From Chitinophagaceae bacterium UBA2375 (lineage in GTDB: Bacteria > Bacteroidota > Bacteroidia > Chitinophagales > Chitinophagaceae), in NCBI GenBank assembly GCA_002343985.1, contig DDTB01000010.1:1-64000 (forward strand): a DNA stretch of 64,000 nt, written 5' to 3'. The position numbers and the translations under genes were made by a program. Within the stretch, counting starts at the first letter, position 1. Each line of letters opens with the position of its first letter. Positions 53,039 to 62,829 of the stretch are shown one piece after another. A model generated the notes under the pieces. The model was not told the DNA's origin. It ran no database searches and worked only from the letters and a program-made list of their open reading frames with translations.

Positions 53039-54088
53039 GTGAGGATTTATTTGGACGATAGCCGTTGCAGGCATAGCCTGGTGCCCCTGACCCATACAAG
53101 GCACGTAGCCGACCTGCGCATCGGTATCCTCAGCATCCGGGAGAAATGGCAAATGCTGACGGGTGTCGGGATCGTCACAGATCCGGCTTTACAAAAACCC
53201 GGCGACCTGGTGGTTCCTGCCGGCATGATCCCTACAATACATAATGTTGATGGCATCCTCAAAGCCGCGAAGGACCAGGTCAGCTTCCTTGATACCCCTG
53301 AACATGAAACCCGCCGCATCATGTATCCCTGGCACTTGTTTCAATATAACGATTGGGCTTTGCGGCAGGACATGGAAATCATCACCCGAAACCGGAAATC
53401 CGCACCCATCCCCGAATCAAACCGGGTTACCGGCGCTGACCAAATTTTCATGGAACCCGGAGCGGTCATGGAACACTGCATACTGAATGCAAGCACCGGC
53501 CCGATTTATATCGGCAAAAACGCTACGGTGATGGAAGGCTGCATGATCCGTGGCCCGCTGGCCTTATGCGAAGGCGCGGTATTGAAAATGGGTACGAAAG
53601 TGTATGGTGCCAGCACATTGGGGCCGTTTTGCACAGGCGGGGGCGAAATCAGGAACAGCATCCTCATGGCATACAGCAATAAAGCGCACGACGGTTACCT
53701 GGGCGATAGCGTGATTGGCGCCTGGTGCAACCTGGGCGCGGGTACCAGCAACAGCAATGTAAAAAATACGGGGAGCCCGGTGAAATACCATATCGCCGAT
53801 GACCTTGAACCTGTAACAGCAGGGCCCAAGGCCGGATTGATCATGGGTGATTACAGCCGTTCGGCCATCAACACCTCATTCAATACCGGAACCATCATTG
53901 GTGTGTGTTGCCATATTTTTGGATATGATATCCCGCCAAAACTCATACCAAGTTTTTCCTGGGGCGATGAGCGGTATGATATTGAAAAAGCGATCCAGGA
54001 CATTTCAAACTGGAAAAAAATGAAAGGACTGGAGATGAACGATGAAGAAAAGCAGTTACTTTACGAATTGTACGTAAACATAAAATAA
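53039..54088 (+). CDS. GlmU-like protein with left-handed beta-helix, GTG start
   Basis: A Bacteroidota-type putative sugar nucleotidyltransferase. The N-terminal part (residues about 1-130) has the fold order of a nucleotidyltransferase but lacks the usual glycine loop (LAAGxGTRM). The C-terminal part (about 140-300) is a left-handed beta-helix of hexapeptide repeats, ending with an IGVCCHIFGYDIPPK phrase. It may transfer an acyl group or act as a scaffold rather than make a nucleotide sugar. The start codon is GTG at 53039. It opens the operon with tpiA, 12 bases downstream. Confidence 0.8.
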   Translation: MRIYLDDSRCRHSLVPLTHTRHVADLRIGILSIREKWQMLTGVGIVTDPALQKPGDLVVPAGMIPTIHNVDGILKAAKDQVSFLDTPEHETRRIMYPWHLFQYNDWALRQDMEIITRNRKSAPIPESNRVTGADQIFMEPGAVMEHCILNASTGPIYIGKNATVMEGCMIRGPLALCEGAVLKMGTKVYGASTLGPFCTGGGEIRNSILMAYSNKAHDGYLGDSVIGAWCNLGAGTSNSNVKNTGSPVKYHIADDLEPVTAGPKAGLIMGDYSRSAINTSFNTGTIIGVCCHIFGYDIPPKLIPSFSWGDERYDIEKAIQDISNWKKMKGLEMNDEEKQLLYELYVNIK

Positions 54089-54099
54089 CCCTTACGCAT

Positions 54100-54864
54100 A
54101 TGCGCAAACAAATTGCAGCCGCTAACTGGAAGATGAACCTTGACCTTAAAGGCGCGGAAAAATTGATGGATGAAATCCTTGAGCAATACCAGGAAATGCC
54201 CGATGGGCACCAGGCCATTTTTGCCGTCCCATTCCCGTATTTATTGATGGTACAGGATAAACTGTCGGGCCGCAAAGGCCTTTACGCCGCGGCCCAAAAC
54301 TGCGCCGCCACTGGCAATGGGGCTTATACCGGTGAAGTGAGCGCAGACATGCTGAAGGGCATGAATATACCTTATGTGATCATCGGCCATAGCGAGCGCC
54401 GCGAGTATTACCATGAAGACAACCAGGTGCTGACGCGCAAGACCGATCTCGCGCTTGCAGCGGGCGTCAGTCCCATTTTTTGTTGCGGGGAACCTTTGCA
54501 TATCCGGGAAGCGGGTACGCAGAACCGTTATGTAGAGCAGCAGCTTACGGAAAGCCTGTTTCACCTCAGCGCCGATCAAATAACAGGCTTCATCATCGCA
54601 TATGAACCCATCTGGGCCATCGGTACCGGTAAGACAGCGAGCAGCGACCAGGCCCAGGAGATGCACCGGCATATCAGGTCTGTATTCGCCGCGAAATACG
54701 GTGATGCTGTTGCCGGCAGTATATCAATCCTGTATGGCGGGAGTGTAAAAGCAGCCAATGCGGCTGATATTTTTGGAAAGCCGGATGTTGATGGCGGGCT
54801 TGTTGGCGGGGCCAGCCTGGTGGCTACAGAATTTGTCGGCATCATGAACAGCCTGAAAAAATAA
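54100..54864 (+). CDS. tpiA: Triosephosphate isomerase
   Basis: Interconverts dihydroxyacetone phosphate and glyceraldehyde 3-phosphate in glycolysis. The phrases AANWKMNLD (catalytic Lys), GHSERR (catalytic His), AYEPIWAIGTGK (catalytic Glu) and YGGSVK are all present in the right order. Length 254 aa is normal. It lies between the GlmU-like gene and the flippase-like gene in a tight operon. Confidence 0.97.
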   Translation: MRKQIAAANWKMNLDLKGAEKLMDEILEQYQEMPDGHQAIFAVPFPYLLMVQDKLSGRKGLYAAAQNCAATGNGAYTGEVSADMLKGMNIPYVIIGHSERREYYHEDNQVLTRKTDLALAAGVSPIFCCGEPLHIREAGTQNRYVEQQLTESLFHLSADQITGFIIAYEPIWAIGTGKTASSDQAQEMHRHIRSVFAAKYGDAVAGSISILYGGSVKAANAADIFGKPDVDGGLVGGASLVATEFVGIMNSLKK

Positions 54865-54868
54865 TCCC

Positions 54869-56116
54869 ATGGCAATGATGGCCATAGCCAGGACCGTACA
54901 ACATAACCTGATCGGTAAATTGCTGAACCATGGCCTCGTATTCCTGATTAATATTCTGATCGTACGCATGGCCGGAGCCGGCGACAGCGGCCATTATTTT
55001 AATGAACTATATCTGCTGAATATCCTGGTTTTTATGGGCAGCGCGGGGATGGATTACGCTGCGGTCAGGGTATTGTCTGTTCATCCAGGCCTCCTGGCAA
55101 AAATTATGCGGTTTTTCAGCGCTTGGGTATTGGGTTTCACCATACTCTTGGTTTCCCTGTTGTTCCTGTTTACCCATACATGGAATGAATGGTTCAGGCA
55201 ACCCAACTGGGCCATATTGGTCTTCAGCATTGGAAACCTGATGTTGATTTTAGCGCAGGGCGTTCTATCCGCTTTGAAACGCTTCAATCAGCAAAACCTG
55301 GTCCTCGCTTTGCTGCACCTGGCATTTCTGGGATGGCTGGGATATCATTATGTAAACCATCATCCCGTATCCATAGAATCCATCGCGGTGGGGTATGGGT
55401 TGATGTGCATCCTGCAGGGGTTCCTGCTTTGGTTCGCCTGCATGAAACAGCAATCTGAGCATGTCCCTGGCTGGAATAAAATACATTTTATTCGATCTGG
55501 ATTAGGCATCATGGTTTCCGCTTTAGTCTATTTCGCGTTCCTGAGGGTTGATAATTTTTTTGTGGAAAAATATGATGAGCCGGTTGTTTTGGGGAATTAT
55601 GTGCAATGCGGTAAAATCGGGCAATACTTCCTGTATTTCTCATCCATCATCAGTTCCACATTGTTGCCATTTTTATCGGGCGGAGATGCGGTTAAGGGTT
55701 ACCGTGAGTGGAACGGTTTGATGAAGCCTTATGTGTTGATGCTGATAGTGGCAGCCGTTTTTCTCGCGCTGGGCGGTTACTGGTTTTTCCCATGGTTGTT
55801 CGGCCCCGAGTTTACTGAAATGTATACCTTCCTGATGATCCTGTTACCCGGCTATATCTCGCTGGGTATGCTGACCTTGATTAATGCCGTTTATATCAGC
55901 CGGGGCAGCATCCGGTATATGTTTTGGGGTGACCTTGCAGGCTTGGTAATAGTATGCAGCCTGGATGCATTGCTCGTACCTGAACAGGGCGCGGTGGCTG
56001 CGGCTTGGGTCAGTTCATTGGCTTATATGGGGCTTTTCCTGTACATGCTGGCGGGCCTTAAAAAGCAATTCACATTGCCTGTGTTACCGTCAGGCATTAA
56101 AGATGCGGGCGTATGA
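54869..56116 (+). CDS. Polysaccharide/oligosaccharide flippase-like membrane protein
   Basis: A protein with about 12 membrane helices and charged residues at helix ends, of the kind that flips undecaprenyl-linked sugars. Short and shifted for the MOP superfamily at 415 aa. Phrases such as NHGLVFLINILIVR and FLRVDNFFVEKYD fit the polysaccharide-biosynthesis flippase style. It starts four bases after tpiA. Its stop overlaps the next start (ATGA) and is coupled to a small membrane protein. Substrate unknown. Confidence 0.72.
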   Translation: MAMMAIARTVQHNLIGKLLNHGLVFLINILIVRMAGAGDSGHYFNELYLLNILVFMGSAGMDYAAVRVLSVHPGLLAKIMRFFSAWVLGFTILLVSLLFLFTHTWNEWFRQPNWAILVFSIGNLMLILAQGVLSALKRFNQQNLVLALLHLAFLGWLGYHYVNHHPVSIESIAVGYGLMCILQGFLLWFACMKQQSEHVPGWNKIHFIRSGLGIMVSALVYFAFLRVDNFFVEKYDEPVVLGNYVQCGKIGQYFLYFSSIISSTLLPFLSGGDAVKGYREWNGLMKPYVLMLIVAAVFLALGGYWFFPWLFGPEFTEMYTFLMILLPGYISLGMLTLINAVYISRGSIRYMFWGDLAGLVIVCSLDALLVPEQGAVAAAWVSSLAYMGLFLYMLAGLKKQFTLPVLPSGIKDAGV

Positions 56117-56652
56117 GAAAAAACTTTTTATCGAGGCTGTTCGCGCATTCAAAACCGGCAGGCATTGCCTGTATCCTGTTCATATTCGTCTATGCCTTAC
56201 TGTTATATAAAAAAATGGACATGGCGCTCTTTCCGCTCAATGCGATGTTCGCATATGAGCGGCCTAATGACAAGCCTGTAACAGGCTACCGGTTATGGGT
56301 AAACGATCAACCGGCGGATTATACTAAATACCCATATTGGAAAAAAGATTTGATGGAGACTTCCCTGTCTGTCTATGCCCGGTTTCATGAAAACAGCCAT
56401 ACCACATTTCTTCGGTCATACTTCGATCAAAAAAAATCAGACTGGCTTTGGGCAGGCAGATGGCAGGAAAGGCTCATCCCTGCTACATCAGGTATAGGGT
56501 TATGGCCGGTGTGGTATGCCCGCAAAGCAGGGCTGGAAGCTGGGCCGGGAGCGAGTTTCCGGTTAGTGAAATATGACATGTCATGGGCTTCCGGCCGGCC
56601 AATCGTTTCTGATTCCATCATCATCTATCAATCTGACATTTCCCGGAAATGA
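56113..56652 (+). CDS. Hypothetical protein with one N-terminal membrane helix
   Basis: One hydrophobic helix (residues about 17-32) is followed by a soluble part rich in Trp, Tyr and Arg (for example WLWAGRWQERLIP). The topology suggests an anchor with an extracytoplasmic domain. No family is recognised. Both ends overlap the neighbouring genes by four bases, so it is part of a coupled unit with the flippase-like protein and the next membrane protein. Confidence 0.6.
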   Translation: MRKNFLSRLFAHSKPAGIACILFIFVYALLLYKKMDMALFPLNAMFAYERPNDKPVTGYRLWVNDQPADYTKYPYWKKDLMETSLSVYARFHENSHTTFLRSYFDQKKSDWLWAGRWQERLIPATSGIGLWPVWYARKAGLEAGPGASFRLVKYDMSWASGRPIVSDSIIIYQSDISRK

Positions 56653-57476
56653 TATCCGAATCTGCATATCACCGCATGGTTTTCGGCATGTTATTTTGCG
56701 AATGGCTGATCATTTGGATTCCCGGTGCAGGTTTTTCCGGATTAGCCGGTAATGGTTTTTTCAGCCTGGGCGTTGACCCGCTGGCCTGGCTGCCTTTTGT
56801 AACCGGGTTCCCCCAATGGCTCACGGGCCATGCATGGGTTTGTCTGTTATCAGATGCCTTTATAGCAGTAGGCATCCTTGTCGCGTTAATAAGTCCCATG
56901 CGTTCAGGTTGGGGAAAAGGGATGATGCTGGCCTGTTTGTTATGGTACTTAACCATCACCGCATACCTGGGCCACCGGAATTTTCAAACCGGGATTTTCC
57001 TGGTTTGGTACCCATATATTTTCGCGAAACAGCAGTCAAAGCAAATGGCCTGGGAAGCGCTCCGGTATTTTGTTTTGTTTTTCTATTTCTCCGCGGCGGT
57101 TTTTAAAATATGGGAAGGGCAGTGGCTTCAGCCCCAGCATATGTCAAATATTTTGAAAGCCCAGTTTATCCCATACTACCTAGAAGGACAATCCGGCTTG
57201 CGGTTATCAGTCAACCAGTTTTTAGCAAACAGGCCGGGATTGGGCGCCTTGTTGTTTAACCTTTCCGTGCTGGCAGAGTTGTTGCCGGTACTGGGGTTTT
57301 TCACCCGCAGGTACGACAAGCTGATTGGATTCGGTTTGATTGCCTTTCACCTGGCAAATTGGTTCCTGATGGATATCGCGCCCATTGGCCAACTTTCCCT
57401 GCTCATCCTGTTTTTTATTCGGAAAATCCCATTTCAGCAACCAGTCTCAGATGAACATAAGACGCATATACTGTAG
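56649..57476 (+). CDS. HTTM-like polytopic membrane protein
   Basis: Six or seven membrane helices with short loops. The pattern resembles HTTM-domain (vitamin K-dependent carboxylase-like membrane) proteins, with phrases ITAYLGHRNFQTG and VFKIWEGQWLQP. I cannot confirm this without a search. Ends the operon that begins at 53039. Its start overlaps the preceding stop (ATGA). Function unknown; the preceding flippase suggests involvement with lipid-linked material. Confidence 0.6.
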   Translation: MISESAYHRMVFGMLFCEWLIIWIPGAGFSGLAGNGFFSLGVDPLAWLPFVTGFPQWLTGHAWVCLLSDAFIAVGILVALISPMRSGWGKGMMLACLLWYLTITAYLGHRNFQTGIFLVWYPYIFAKQQSKQMAWEALRYFVLFFYFSAAVFKIWEGQWLQPQHMSNILKAQFIPYYLEGQSGLRLSVNQFLANRPGLGALLFNLSVLAELLPVLGFFTRRYDKLIGFGLIAFHLANWFLMDIAPIGQLSLLILFFIRKIPFQQPVSDEHKTHIL

Positions 57477-57603
57477 CTTGTACCTGAAAGGGTTAGATGA
57501 TTTTTTACGGTATTGTCCATTGAAATGCCCATTTTGTTTGGGTTGAAAAGGGGAAGGGTAAGATTTTTTTAGACAAATGCTATAAATTACCAATATTAAA
57601 TTT

Positions 57604-57611
57604 TATTTTTG
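57604..57611 (+). promoter_or_regulatory. -7 element TATTTTTG for the giant surface protein
   Basis: A TAnnTTTG match about 150 bases before the start, giving a long leader. Confidence 0.4.
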
Positions 57612-57760
57612 TCGGTAAGACTTCTGCATAAGAACGCTTACCATCTATCCTCACAATTATCCTGGAACAAATCACAGATCCATCCATCCATTGCTGATGA
57701 CCAAAATTCGTGCTGCCAAAGGCCGGTAAACAGAGTTTTGAACCCACTAACGATAAGCAT

Positions 57761-60700
57761 ATGCATCGCTTCTTTATCCGTCTCTTTCTTATTATTTCCG
57801 TTCTATCCGGTTTCACACAGGAAGTACGTGCCAACGATTCTGACCTGGTAGTTTGTAACCGTGCATTTAAAGTGGTGATCCTTGGGTCATCTACTGCTTT
57901 TGGAACGGGCGCTACCAATTATGACAGCTCCTGGGCCGGTAAGTTTACGGCCTACATGAAGCGAAAAAATATTCAGAACGAAGTATATAACTTGGGTATA
58001 CCGGGTTTTACCACTTATAACAACCTGCGCCCTATCGGCTATACGCCGCCTCCGGGAAGGCCTTCGCCGGTATCAGGTTTTTGTATTACCGATGCCATGG
58101 CGCTTGATCCGGATGCCATCATCATCAACATGCCCTCAAACGATGCGATCAATGATTACAGCCTCGTAGAACAACAGGCCAATTTTGAAGCGGCCATTGC
58201 CATTGCGGATGCCGCCAATGTGCCTGTTTGGGTCACCACCACGCAGCCCCGGAACTTCCTCAACGCCTCGCAAATCGCCAACATACAGGCTATGCGAACT
58301 TGGATACTCAACAGGTTTGGCAATAAGGCGGTCGAATTTTATGAAACAGTTGCCAATCCGGATGGGTCGATTAATGCCTTTTACGATTTTGATGCTGTGC
58401 ATGTGAATGATTTCGGTCACGACCTGTTTTATCAGCGTATGAAAGCGGAAACAATCATTGATTCATTATGTATCCGTTTTGATCAGCAGGAACTAGTGGC
58501 CCGGGCGGGAAATGACCAGGAAATTATCCTGCCCCTCAACAATGTCACTCTTGATGGAAGCCAGTCGAGTTCTTTAAATGGAACCATCACCACATACCTC
58601 TGGACAAAAGTATCCGGCCCTGCCAATGGTGCCATCAGCAATCCTAATATTGCCACTACCACCGTTACCAATATGGTGGAAGGCCGCTATGTATTTGCTT
58701 TAACGGTCACGGATAATAATAACCTCAGCAGGTCCGACACCATGAATGTGGTTGTCAGCAACAGGGTGCTGATCGACTTTGGCCCGGATAACAGCGCATC
58801 ACCCGATGCCGGAGGTAAATTTTGGAACAATGTAGCGAATACTACGGTTGGTGTGAAACTGACCAACGCGGTTACCGTAGCCAATACTGTAAGCCCGCTT
58901 GGATTTGAAGTCTTGTCGCGCATCGACGGTACTTTCAACCCTGCTGGCCCGGGCACCAATAATGGAAATACAACCGGTGATATTGGCGATTACCCGGCCA
59001 GTGCCACGGTTGACTATGCGTTTTCGCATCCGTCTACCACAACAGGCCAATGGAAGATTTCAGGCCTTGATCCATTGCGCCAATACCGCATCAAATTCTG
59101 GGGTTCACGTACCGGTATCACCGACGCGCGAATTATTGAAATTAAAAGGGCAGACCAGTTAACCTTATGGCAGGAATATAATGCTACCAACAATACCAGT
59201 TTTGATAACGCCGCGGTGTTCATCATCAATAACCGATCTGAAATGACATTCGACATCCGCACAAAAGACGGAAGCGCGTTTGGTTATATCGGTTTGGTTG
59301 ATATCACTTATTCTACAGCGCCGAATGTAGGCAATATCCCGCCGGTTGCTCGTGCGGGAAATGATATTTCCGTGTCACTGCCGAATTCATCTGCTACCTT
59401 AAACGGATCGGCATCCACGGATGATGATGGTGAGATCGTTAGCTACGAATGGTCAAAACTCACGGGCCCGGCTTCCTTTAGCATTGTGTCGCCCAACGCT
59501 GCAACTACCGCTGTGAATAACCTGGTATTTGGTTCATATACATTTGAATTGAAAGTAACGGATAATGAAGGCGCTGTTTCAAGGGATACCGTTAAAGTGA
59601 CCGTTAGCTCGCGCATCCTTTTTGATTTTGGTCCGACCACAACCACAGGCCCTGATGTGAATGGTAATTACTGGAACAATGTAGCCAATGGATTGGCCGG
59701 CTTGAAAGTATCGAATGCCGTAAGTACCGGCAATACGCCAACAGGTATTTCACTCGAAATTATTGAGCGCATAGATGGTACTTTTAATATTGCCGGACCA
59801 GGAACCAATACTGGTAATACGGTGGGTGATGTGCAGGATTATCCTGCTTCTGCTACTACCGATTTCGCATTCGCGCACCCATCAACTACTACAGGCCGCT
59901 GGAAAATAGCAGGCCTGGATTCTACCAAAGAGTACAGCATCAAGTTCTGGGGTAACAGGAGCCCGGTGGCCGATCCCAGGATCATTGAAATCAAGAGGGA
60001 GGATGAAACTACCTGGAAGTCTTATGATGGTGGAAATAACAGCAACTACAATAACGCGGCTGTGTTTACTTTCTTTGGTAAAACGGAAATGACATTCGAT
60101 ATCAGGGTAGGTGGAACAAGTCCGTTTGGCTATATAAATGTTATAGACATCAATATCACCATCCCTGTATTACCATGCAGCCCGCAGATCAACATTGCCA
60201 CAAGCAACAGCCTGCCTGTTTGTTCCGGATCAAGGGTTAGGTTTACCAGTTCAATCGTGAATGGTGGCGATAGTCCGCAATACCAATGGCAACGCAACGG
60301 TGTAAATATCAATGGTGCCACAGCAGATACGTTGCTCATCACTACATTATTAAACAACGACCAGATTACCTGCGTACTTACCGGTAACGCTGTATGTACG
60401 GGCAGCAATGTGGATTTCTCAAATGTGATCACCGTGCCGGTATTGCCCATCGCGCCTCGTGTGGGTAATATCAACGGCTTACAAAATATCTGTTTGTTTG
60501 TGGGTGCCAATAATGAGGTAACTTATTCTGTATCGCCTGTGCCAAACGCGCAAACATATAATTGGACAGTACCAACGGGCTCGACCATTGTATCCGGACA
60601 GGGCACTACAAGCATTCAGGTTTTGTTTGATCAAAACTTTCCAACCGTTGATTCCATCAAAGTCATTGCGGGCCCATGTACCAATAGCCTGCCACGTACC

Positions 60701-62707
60701 CTGGCGGTATTCAAAACATTGCCTGATATCCCCGGAGCCATCAGCGGCCCTGTAAGCGCCTGCGAATTTATCGGACAGCCAACAACAGCAACCTATTCAA
60801 TCCAGCCGGTTGAAAATGCCACATCGTATATCTGGACTGTTCCCGATGGAACGGCTATTATTTCCGGACAGGGTACCACCAGTATTGAAGTCAGCTTCCT
60901 GAATACGTTTGTGACAGGAAGTATCAAAGTGGCATCCGTATCAAATTGCGGAAGCCGCGCCCCCCGCTCACTCTCCGTTTCTGGAGCGAAACCCGGTGTA
61001 CCGGGAACCATCAGCGGGCCAACAGATGCTTGTCCGTTCATTGGCACCAGCAATTTTGCCACTTATACCATTGCGCCTGTGGCAAATGCAGCATCATATC
61101 AGTGGACTGTCCCTTCCAACGCTACCATTATTTCAGGCCAGGGTACAACCAGCATCCAGGTACAATTCTTAACAGGATACGTTAGTAGCAATGTCCGCGT
61201 ACGCGCATTATCTCTTTGCGGTAACAGTGGTTTCAGGTCACTAACGGTAACGGCTACCGCAACAGCGGCCCCGGTTAGCCTGACGGGTCCAACCAATGCT
61301 TGTCCGTTTATTGATGCAGATGTGGATGTAACATATACCACAAATAAAGTTTCCGGTGCCAATAGTTATGTATGGACTGTTCCCGTAGGGGTTACCATTA
61401 CCGGCCACCCGGCAGGTTTAGGTGTGGATGATACCGTGATTACTGTAAAATTTGACGCAAACTTTGTTTCAGGGACTACCATTTCTGTACAGGCTCAAAG
61501 TTGCGGGCTCAGCGCCGCAAGGTCATTAAGCATCAACAGGAGTGGTGTTCCGTCATCACCCGGCGCCATAACAGGCCCAACGAATGTTTGTGCTTTTGTA
61601 GCTAATGCTCAAACTGTATTCTATAGCATCAGCCCGGTGGCTAATGCAGGTTTTTATACCTGGACTGTTCCGGCAGGCGCAAACATAGTATCACATCCTG
61701 CAGGTACCGGTGTTAATGATACCATTATTGGGGTTGTATTCAATACGAATTACAGCAATGGAGATATATCCGTTATGGCTGAAAATGGTTGTGGCAATAA
61801 TGGAAAGGTCAGGACATTAACGGTCAGGTCATTGTTCCCGACAAGTGCACCAGTTATCAGCGGACCGACAGACCCATGCCCATGGATAGGCACTCCGGGC
61901 GCCACTTATACCATCAATAAAATTGCAAATGCAACCGGTTATACCTGGACGGTTCCCGCAGTTGGCGCCACCGCATTCCATCCTAATCCTCCGGGCGTGA
62001 ATGATACCATCATCATCGTAACTTATACCCCTGATTTTGTTTCGGGAAGCATTACGGCACGCGCGGATGCGCCATGCGGAAGCAGTTCGGTACGATCGCT
62101 GACTTTAACCAGGCGACTGCCATCCACTCCGGGATTATTGACTGTTACAAATCTCAGCGCATGCCCGGTTCGACAGGTAAGCTATAGCATACCGGCATTG
62201 CCAGCCAATGCAACCAGTGCAACCTGGACGGTACCTGCAGGTGGAACCATTATATCCGGTCAAGGTACCACCAGCATCGTTGTTGAATACGCATCCACAG
62301 CCATCAGCGGAACGCTAAGTGTGGTGGGAACCAATAACTGCGGAAACAGTACCAGTTCCAGGAGGCTGACCATCAGCCTGCCGGCTTGTCCATTGCCGAA
62401 AGAGCCATTGTTTACTAAATCTGCCAACAACGCGGATCAAAACATAAGCTTGACTGTTCAGGAAATGGACATAACCGCCATGCCAAACCCGTCTACTAAT
62501 TATTTCAATGTTACGGTAAACAGCAAAGACAAGCAAAAACCAGTTTTCCTGCGTGTGTTTGACCTGAACGGAAAAATACTTGAACAAAGGAATGGCATCA
62601 TGCCCGGACAAACCATACAGCTTGGCCAATCGCTCCGCCCTGGATTCTACATCGCGGAATGCATACAGGGTTCATCTGTTAAAAAAGTGAAACTGCTGAA
62701 ACAATAA
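57761..62707 (+). CDS. Giant SGNH-hydrolase surface protein with PKD-like repeats and T9SS sorting domain
   Basis: A 1648-residue exported protein. After a signal peptide (about 1-24) comes an SGNH hydrolase domain (to about 235): nucleophile Ser in LGSSTAFG (near residue 45), NMPSND, and the DxxH of FDAVHVNDFGH. Two copies of a PKD domain plus a galactose-binding-like module (DFGP...FWNN...) follow (about 245-805). An Ig-like stretch comes next, then seven repeats of about 90 residues. Repeats 1-3 and 7 share SGQGTTSI; 4-6 carry a HPxGxGVxDT variant. A type-A sorting domain (about the last 85 residues) ends it. It is probably a surface esterase acting on acylated polysaccharide. ATG 57761 is used for the signal peptide. 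Confidence 0.9.
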   Translation: MHRFFIRLFLIISVLSGFTQEVRANDSDLVVCNRAFKVVILGSSTAFGTGATNYDSSWAGKFTAYMKRKNIQNEVYNLGIPGFTTYNNLRPIGYTPPPGRPSPVSGFCITDAMALDPDAIIINMPSNDAINDYSLVEQQANFEAAIAIADAANVPVWVTTTQPRNFLNASQIANIQAMRTWILNRFGNKAVEFYETVANPDGSINAFYDFDAVHVNDFGHDLFYQRMKAETIIDSLCIRFDQQELVARAGNDQEIILPLNNVTLDGSQSSSLNGTITTYLWTKVSGPANGAISNPNIATTTVTNMVEGRYVFALTVTDNNNLSRSDTMNVVVSNRVLIDFGPDNSASPDAGGKFWNNVANTTVGVKLTNAVTVANTVSPLGFEVLSRIDGTFNPAGPGTNNGNTTGDIGDYPASATVDYAFSHPSTTTGQWKISGLDPLRQYRIKFWGSRTGITDARIIEIKRADQLTLWQEYNATNNTSFDNAAVFIINNRSEMTFDIRTKDGSAFGYIGLVDITYSTAPNVGNIPPVARAGNDISVSLPNSSATLNGSASTDDDGEIVSYEWSKLTGPASFSIVSPNAATTAVNNLVFGSYTFELKVTDNEGAVSRDTVKVTVSSRILFDFGPTTTTGPDVNGNYWNNVANGLAGLKVSNAVSTGNTPTGISLEIIERIDGTFNIAGPGTNTGNTVGDVQDYPASATTDFAFAHPSTTTGRWKIAGLDSTKEYSIKFWGNRSPVADPRIIEIKREDETTWKSYDGGNNSNYNNAAVFTFFGKTEMTFDIRVGGTSPFGYINVIDINITIPVLPCSPQINIATSNSLPVCSGSRVRFTSSIVNGGDSPQYQWQRNGVNINGATADTLLITTLLNNDQITCVLTGNAVCTGSNVDFSNVITVPVLPIAPRVGNINGLQNICLFVGANNEVTYSVSPVPNAQTYNWTVPTGSTIVSGQGTTSIQVLFDQNFPTVDSIKVIAGPCTNSLPRTLAVFKTLPDIPGAISGPVSACEFIGQPTTATYSIQPVENATSYIWTVPDGTAIISGQGTTSIEVSFLNTFVTGSIKVASVSNCGSRAPRSLSVSGAKPGVPGTISGPTDACPFIGTSNFATYTIAPVANAASYQWTVPSNATIISGQGTTSIQVQFLTGYVSSNVRVRALSLCGNSGFRSLTVTATATAAPVSLTGPTNACPFIDADVDVTYTTNKVSGANSYVWTVPVGVTITGHPAGLGVDDTVITVKFDANFVSGTTISVQAQSCGLSAARSLSINRSGVPSSPGAITGPTNVCAFVANAQTVFYSISPVANAGFYTWTVPAGANIVSHPAGTGVNDTIIGVVFNTNYSNGDISVMAENGCGNNGKVRTLTVRSLFPTSAPVISGPTDPCPWIGTPGATYTINKIANATGYTWTVPAVGATAFHPNPPGVNDTIIIVTYTPDFVSGSITARADAPCGSSSVRSLTLTRRLPSTPGLLTVTNLSACPVRQVSYSIPALPANATSATWTVPAGGTIISGQGTTSIVVEYASTAISGTLSVVGTNNCGNSTSSRRLTISLPACPLPKEPLFTKSANNADQNISLTVQEMDITAMPNPSTNYFNVTVNSKDKQKPVFLRVFDLNGKILEQRNGIMPGQTIQLGQSLRPGFYIAECIQGSSVKKVKLLKQ

Positions 62708-62729
62708 CCGAATAACAAAAGCAATAGTA

Positions 62730-62764
62730 AAGGGCTGCCGTGTACAATGGGCAGCCCTTTTTAA
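62730..62764 (+). terminator. Terminator after the giant gene
   Basis: AAGGGCTGCC pairs with GGCAGCCCTT around GTGTACAATG, followed by T residues. Confidence 0.9.
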
Positions 62765-62829
62765 TTTTACTAAGTTGAGTCCGTTTTATACGGCATTTAT
62801 GAGAATAGAATCTAATCAAGCCCCGAACA

